From an uncultured Blautia sp. (GTDB taxonomy: Bacteria; Bacillota; Clostridia; Lachnospirales; Lachnospiraceae), in NCBI GenBank assembly GCA_944380235.1, contig CALWHD010000046.1, positions 1-46,878 of the forward strand: 46,878 bases of DNA. Direction: 5' to 3'. Of this stretch, positions 42,624 through 46,878 are shown piece by piece (the first letter of the stretch is position 1; each line of letters starts with the position of its first letter). The notes beneath the pieces are model-generated. The model searched no databases and was not told the origin of the DNA. It was given only the letters and a program-made list of their open reading frames with translations. A program made the position numbers and the translations under genes.

Positions 42624-43676
42624 CTACAGAATCCCCCGTCCCGCGTACAGATATTTTTCTTTTTTCTCCTCCACTTTTCCGATCACTGCAGCCTTTGTGG
42701 CAAGTCCTGCCTCTCTTAATCCTCTCAGGATTTCTTCTGCGCAGGATTCTTCCACGCTTACCAGCAGCCCTCCGGATGTCTGAGGGTCAAAAAGCAAATC
42801 CTCCATGTCCTCTGTTACGGAGGCATCCAGGACTGCTTCCTCCTTCTGATATTTTTTATTCCTGTAAGTCCCTTCCGGCACAAGTCCCATAGAAGCATAT
42901 TCAAGGGCTCCCGGAAGAATCTCCAGACGCCCGGTATCAAAGGCAAGAGTCACCTCACCGCCCTTTGCCATCTCCAATCCATGTCCCATAAGGGAAAATC
43001 CGGTAACATCTGTACAAGCGTGCACCGGATATCCGGCAAACACTTCCTTCGCCGTCTTATTCAGACAGACCATATTGGCCACAGCTGCTGCTTTCTCCTC
43101 TTCCGAAGCCATCTCGGCCTTTACTGCGGTATTTAAAATTCCCACTCCCAGAGGTTTTGTAAGGATCAGCACATCTCCCGGCTTTGCCCCTGCGTTGGTC
43201 CAGACCCTCTTCGGATTCACAAATCCCATAACGCTCATGCCGTATTTGGGCTCCTCGTCATTGATAGAATGTCCTCCTGCCAGCACAGCGCCTGCCTCCT
43301 GGACCTTGGCAGCGCCTCCGGCAAGAATCTCACCCAGTACTTCACTTCCCAGACAGTTGGGATATGCCACAATATTCAGTGCCAGTTTGGGCTCTCCTCC
43401 CATGGCATAGATATCACTCAGTGCATTTGCAGCTGCGATCTGGCCGAAGATATAAGGGTCATCTACCATAGGCGGAAAAAAATCCAGGGTCTGTATCACG
43501 GCCAGCTCTTCCGAAACACGATAAACTGCCGCATCGTCAGAAGTTTCCGTTCCTACCAGAAGATCCTCACACGGAAATTTCGGCAGCTTTCCCAACACTT
43601 CTGACAAAACTCCCGGTGCCAGTTTGGCAGCACATCCTGCGCTTTTGGAATATTGAGTCAGTTTTATTGTTTCCAT
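42624..43676 (-). CDS. selD: selenide, water dikinase
   Basis: Makes selenophosphate from selenide and ATP for selenocysteine, tRNA seleno-modification or Se-cofactor. 350 residues from the ATG at 43676 (AAAGGAG upstream). Catalytic Cys15 and Lys18 in KSAGCAAKL; the codon is TGT, so the catalytic residue is Cys, not the Sec found in many clostridial homologues. The TSDDAAVYR and FDPQTSGGLLV motifs are present. No selA, selB or selC in the window. Confidence 0.95.
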   Translation of the reverse strand: METIKLTQYSKSAGCAAKLAPGVLSEVLGKLPKFPCEDLLVGTETSDDAAVYRVSEELAVIQTLDFFPPMVDDPYIFGQIAAANALSDIYAMGGEPKLALNIVAYPNCLGSEVLGEILAGGAAKVQEAGAVLAGGHSINDEEPKYGMSVMGFVNPKRVWTNAGAKPGDVLILTKPLGVGILNTAVKAEMASEEEKAAAVANMVCLNKTAKEVFAGYPVHACTDVTGFSLMGHGLEMAKGGEVTLAFDTGRLEILPGALEYASMGLVPEGTYRNKKYQKEEAVLDASVTEDMEDLLFDPQTSGGLLVSVEESCAEEILRGLREAGLATKAAVIGKVEEKKEKYLYAGRGIL

Positions 43677-43739
43677 TTTTCTCCTTTCACACTGCATAAG
43701 ATCCGCAGAAAACTCTTTTTCAGTATCTGTAGTCTTTAT

Positions 43740-44498
43740 TCAGTCCAGATTGATCTGTACCTCCACCGGACAGTGGTCAGATCCAAAAATCTCTGTATGG
43801 ATATCTGCTGAGACCAGCTTGTCCTCCAGCCTTTTTGAGACACAGAAATAATCAATGCGCCATCCTGCATTCTTCTCTCTTGCCTTAAAACGATAGGACC
43901 ACCAGGAATAAATCCCTGTCTTATCCGGATAGAAATAACGGAAAGTATCTGTAAATCCTGCTTCTAAAAATTCCGTAAATTTTCCTCTTTCTTCATCGGT
44001 AAATCCTGCGTTTCTCCTGTTGGTCTTTGGATTTTTCAGATCGATCTCCGTGTGCGCTACATTGAGATCTCCGCACATGATCACAGGTTTCTTCTTATCC
44101 AGCTCTGCCAGATAGCTGCGAAAATCATCTTCCCATTTCATACGGTAGTCAAGCCTTGCCAGCTCATTCTGGGAATTGGGCGTATAGACTGTGACCAGAT
44201 AGTAATTTTCGTATTCCAGGGTGATCACTCTGCCTTCCTGATCGTGCTCTTCTATGCCGATTCCGTAAGTGACATGCAAAGGTTCTTTCTTTGTAAATAC
44301 GGCAGTTCCGGAATAACCTTTTTTCACTGCGTAATTCCAGTAACAAAAATATCCTTCCGGAGCAAAATCAATCTGTCCCTCCTGGAGTTTCGTCTCCTGC
44401 AGGCAGAAAAAGTCAGCATCTGCTTCTCTGAAATATTCTTCAAATCCTTTCTGCACACAAGCCCTCAGACCATTTACATTCCAAGAAATAAATTTCAT
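43740..44498 (-). CDS. exoA: exodeoxyribonuclease III / AP endonuclease
   Basis: Base-excision repair enzyme cutting at abasic sites. 252 residues of the ExoA/ExoIII/APE1 family: WNVNGLRA (Asn7), LQETK (metal Glu35), GDLNVAH (catalytic Asp/Asn), and the C-terminal GSDHCPV (Asp-His). First of a series of co-directional genes ending in dinB, 63 nt before selD. AAAAGGAG precedes the start. A promoter with a perfect -10 is at 44542. Confidence 0.95.
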   Translation of the reverse strand: MKFISWNVNGLRACVQKGFEEYFREADADFFCLQETKLQEGQIDFAPEGYFCYWNYAVKKGYSGTAVFTKKEPLHVTYGIGIEEHDQEGRVITLEYENYYLVTVYTPNSQNELARLDYRMKWEDDFRSYLAELDKKKPVIMCGDLNVAHTEIDLKNPKTNRRNAGFTDEERGKFTEFLEAGFTDTFRYFYPDKTGIYSWWSYRFKAREKNAGWRIDYFCVSKRLEDKLVSADIHTEIFGSDHCPVEVQINLD

Positions 44499-44541
44499 AA
44501 AATTCTCCTTTTCTATTGTCTATTTGCACATCATTTATCTC

Positions 44542-44570
44542 ATTATACACTATTTTTTCTCCCCTGCGAA
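44542..44570 (-). promoter_or_regulatory. promoter of exoA operon
   Basis: Minus strand: TTCGCA (44570-44565) and TATAAT (44547-44542), 17-bp spacer. The -10 is perfect; the -35 is weak. Confidence 0.55.
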
Positions 44571-44593
44571 GGGAAAAAGTTTCCCAAAACGTC

Positions 44594-44623
44594 TTTACGA
44601 ACCGCGGAAAGGAAGTATATAAT
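44594..44623 (+). promoter_or_regulatory. promoter of the purF-like gene
   Basis: TTTACG (44594-44599) and TATAAT (44618-44623), 18-bp spacer, divergent from the exoA promoter. A CGAAC within the -35 region resembles the core of a Bacillus-type PurBox, but only the core matches. Confidence 0.5.
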
Positions 44624-44675
44624 AAAAGCTGCGAACAATTTTCAGCATATTGATGTAAAGAAAAGGAGAACTACA

Positions 44676-46094
44676 ATGGGTGGAATTTTTGGAGTAACTT
44701 CTAAGTCCAGTTGTACCCTGGACCTGTTTTTTGGAACTGACTACCATTCCCACTTGGGAACAAGAAGGGGAGGAATGGCTGTCTATGGAACCGACGGGTT
44801 TCACCGTTCTATTCACAATATTGAAAACACACCGTTCCGTACCAAATTTGACGGCGATCTGGATGAACTGGAAGGAACTTCCGGTATTGGCTGTATTTCA
44901 GACAATGAACCACAGCCTCTGCTGGTGCAGTCCCATCTGGGCAGCTTTGCAGTAACTACTGTGGGGAAGATCAACAACATGGACGAGCTGGTGGATCTTT
45001 CTTATAAAAACGGCTGCACTCACTTCCTGGAAATGAGCGGCGGAAGCATTAATCCTACTGAAATGGTTGCTTCTCTCATCAATCAGCAGTCAAATATTGT
45101 AGACGGTATCCGTTACGCACAGGAACTGATCGACGGCTCTCTGACACTTCTGGTTCTGACCCCGCAGGGTATCTACGCTGCCCGCGACCGCATGGGACGT
45201 ACTCCGGTAGTCATCGGAAAGAAAAACGGTGCGCACTGTGCTTCTTTTGAAAGCTTTGCCTACCTGAACCTGGGCTACGAAACCCTTCGGGAACTGGGTC
45301 CCGGAGAGATCGTCTTCCTGACACCGGAAAGTGTCGAGACGGTATCCCAGCCTTTAAACGAAATGAAGATCTGTTCTTTCTTATGGGTATACTACGGCTA
45401 TCCTACCTCCACTTACGAAGGCGTGAATGTGGAAAATATGCGCTATGAGTGCGGTAAAAAACTTGCTCAGAGAGATTCCCTGAGAGAACATGTAAATCCG
45501 GACCTGGTTGCAGGAGTCCCGGATTCCGGTATCGCACATGCCATCGGATACGCCAATGAATCAGGAATTCCTTTTTCCCGCCCATTTATCAAATACACTC
45601 CAACCTGGCCCCGTTCTTTCATGCCCACCAGACAGGAGCAAAGAAACCTGATCGCCAGAATGAAACTGATCCCTGTGGAGGCACTGATCAAAAACCGGAG
45701 CCTGCTGCTTATTGATGACTCCATTGTCCGGGGAACCCAGCTTCGCGAAACCACGGAATTCCTATATAACAGCGGTGCCAAAGAAGTTCACATCCGCCCG
45801 GCATGCCCGCCGCTTTTATTTGGCTGCCCATTCCTGAACTTTTCACGCTCCAAGTCAGAGATGGATCTGATCACAAGGAGAATTATCGCAAAACGGGAGG
45901 GCGAAAATGTAAGCGATGAAGTTCTTGCCGATTACGCAAATCCGGATTCTCAGAACTACAAAGAAATGCTGGAGGAAATCGGAAAACAGCTGAACTTCAC
46001 AACCCTTCACTTCCATCGTCTGGACGATCTGCTGGCGTCTATCAACATTGAGCCATGCAAGGTATGTACCTACTGCTTTAACGGTAAAAAATAG
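44676..46094 (+). CDS. amidophosphoribosyltransferase homologue with lost glutaminase site
   Basis: PurF normally moves the amide of glutamine to PRPP. In this 472-residue homologue the N-terminal nucleophile Cys, which should stand directly after Met, is Gly: the protein begins MGGIFG. Other glutamine-pocket marks are also lost: RYSTAG reads as CISDN, HNGN as VGKINN, and SDTE as NPTE. The PRTase half is intact (PRPP loop LIDDSIVRGT, residues 345-354; PTWPRSFMPTRQEQR). The Fe-S ligand Cys pattern of B. subtilis PurF is visible at Cys233, Cys377 or Cys384, and Cys464/Cys467. A PRTase using ammonia or another amine is the simplest reading. The ATG at 44676 has AGGAG 7 nt upstream; a longer in-frame extension to 44052 lies over exoA and is rejected. 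Confidence 0.88.
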   Translation: MGGIFGVTSKSSCTLDLFFGTDYHSHLGTRRGGMAVYGTDGFHRSIHNIENTPFRTKFDGDLDELEGTSGIGCISDNEPQPLLVQSHLGSFAVTTVGKINNMDELVDLSYKNGCTHFLEMSGGSINPTEMVASLINQQSNIVDGIRYAQELIDGSLTLLVLTPQGIYAARDRMGRTPVVIGKKNGAHCASFESFAYLNLGYETLRELGPGEIVFLTPESVETVSQPLNEMKICSFLWVYYGYPTSTYEGVNVENMRYECGKKLAQRDSLREHVNPDLVAGVPDSGIAHAIGYANESGIPFSRPFIKYTPTWPRSFMPTRQEQRNLIARMKLIPVEALIKNRSLLLIDDSIVRGTQLRETTEFLYNSGAKEVHIRPACPPLLFGCPFLNFSRSKSEMDLITRRIIAKREGENVSDEVLADYANPDSQNYKEMLEEIGKQLNFTTLHFHRLDDLLASINIEPCKVCTYCFNGKK

Positions 46095-46104
46095 AAAAAA
46101 AGAT

Positions 46105-46157
46105 GAGGATGCCGCCCAATCATCAGATTCGATGATTGGGCGGCATCCTCTTTTTTT
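46105..46157. terminator. bidirectional terminator between the purF-like and YitT genes
   Basis: A perfect 20-bp stem, 46105-46124 with 46131-46150, with a 6-nt loop, followed by seven T and preceded by an A-run. Confidence 0.9.
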
Positions 46158-46159
46158 AA

Positions 46160-46878
46160 CTAATAATTCTCTTTCTGATAAAATCTTCCGATCAGCGTAT
46201 CTGTCTTCACCACATTGACAAATGCCTTTGGATCTGCCTCCATAACTCTTCGTATCAGTACCTTTGCCTCCACAGTAGACACTACAGAATAGATCATTTT
46301 TCTCCGTTCATTGGAATACATGCCTGTGGCTGCAAATTCTGTGGCGCTGTGGTTGGTCACTTCATAAATCGCCTGATACACTGCCTCAGGATTCTCTGTT
46401 ACTACAAACAAAGTTACTTTTTTATAAGCCTGATACAGCAGATGTATCGTCTGGGTAGAGGTATACTGGAAGATGATAGAATACAATGCCTTGTCCCAGC
46501 CAAACAGATAGCCTGCAGCCAGCAGGACTGCAGCATTTCCCATAAGGATATAATTCCATACATCCTTATTCTTTTTCTCAGCAAAATAAATAGCAATGAA
46601 ATCCGTTCCTCCTGTGGAGGTTCCTCCTATGAGCGCGATGCTGATCGCCGCCCCGTTGATCAAACCTCCAAACACACTGATCAGCAGCGTGTCTTGTGTA
46701 ATCGGCATGGACGGGACAATATCTGTGAGTATACTGGTCAGCACAATAAGTATACTGGTATTCAGTGTAAACTTCTTCCCAATTGCCTTAAAACTGATAA
46801 TTGCCGGAATAGCATTCAGGGCAAGGCTGATGGGAGAGAAGGGCACTGTCACATCAAAATATCTGTCACAGACTGTCT
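46160..46878 (-). CDS. YitT-family membrane protein (partial)
   Basis: Member of the YitT/DUF161 family with a C-terminal DUF2179 domain. The reading frame stays open to the window edge, so the N-terminus is missing; a GTG at 46852 is only an internal codon. Four or five hydrophobic helices remain (for example ALNAIPAIISFKAIGKKFTL and GGTSTGGTDFIAIYFA, the YitT signature region), followed by a soluble domain from about VTLFVVTENPEAVYQAI to the end. Family function is unknown, possibly transport or regulation. Confidence 0.88.
   Translation of the reverse strand, partial: TVCDRYFDVTVPFSPISLALNAIPAIISFKAIGKKFTLNTSILIVLTSILTDIVPSMPITQDTLLISVFGGLINGAAISIALIGGTSTGGTDFIAIYFAEKKNKDVWNYILMGNAAVLLAAGYLFGWDKALYSIIFQYTSTQTIHLLYQAYKKVTLFVVTENPEAVYQAIYEVTNHSATEFAATGMYSNERRKMIYSVVSTVEAKVLIRRVMEADPKAFVNVVKTDTLIGRFYQKENY

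Noticed and set aside
44052..44675. 208-residue N-terminal extension of the PurF-like protein
   Set aside because: It overlaps exoA on the other strand and has no ribosome-binding site; the AGGAG at 44664-44668 marks the real start at 44676.

Overview
The window looks like a chromosomal segment of a Gram-positive, probably Lachnospiraceae (Blautia-like) member of the Clostridia. This is inferred from strong AGGAGG ribosome-binding sites, TTGACA/TATAAT promoters, T-box and intrinsic-terminator control, a single-chain PurL, a His-rich CsoR next to an Mrp ATPase, and genes typical of gut Firmicutes. No rRNA, tRNA, CRISPR array, insertion sequence or phage gene was seen. The last gene is cut by the window edge.

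Layout. (1) 1-2546: ilvBN, first enzyme of branched-chain amino acid synthesis, behind a T-box leader and a CodY-like box. (2) 2634-9700, minus strand: a five-gene operon with an SsuABC/TauABC/NMT1-type importer, a Gfo/Idh/MocA dehydrogenase and an aldose 1-epimerase, preceded by a LuxR-type response regulator and a membrane histidine kinase. (3) 9731-17980: a LacI regulator divergent from a six-gene operon (nagB-like, nagA, class II aldolase, phosphofructokinase, triose-phosphate-isomerase-like, LarA-like). On paper it runs GlcNAc-6-phosphate to triose phosphates, with a lactate-racemase homologue at the end and no transporter. (4) 17990-22489: a complete BceRS-BceAB-type antimicrobial-peptide sensing and resistance module. 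(5) 22713-26646: purL. (6) 26732-29787: LysR regulator with an MFS transporter, then a TetR regulator. (7) 29806-33075: a probable yybP-ykoY (Mn2+) riboswitch in front of a broken cardiolipin synthase gene, followed by an intact phospholipase-D-like gene. (8) 33198-38764: a small membrane protein, RidA, a nuclease-helicase fusion, an HPr-like protein without the phosphorylatable His, Mrp, CsoR and a small conserved-looking protein. (9) 38850-40208: xpt and an ECF transporter S component with a leader that can hide its ribosome-binding site. (10) 40234-44547, minus strand: exoA-selD-cysteine desulfurase-dinB. (11) 44594-46094: a PurF homologue whose glutaminase site is gone but whose PRPP and Fe-S elements remain. 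(12) 46160-46878: a partial YitT-family membrane protein.

Most worth following up: the glutaminase-dead PurF paralogue; the Mn2+-type riboswitch ahead of a (now broken) cardiolipin synthase; the aminosugar-to-triose operon, whose NagB and TPI homologues have altered phosphate-binding loops; and the neighbouring sulfonate/taurine-type importer operon that carries sugar-type enzymes. Function statements rest on motif recognition from the sequence alone; no database search was run.
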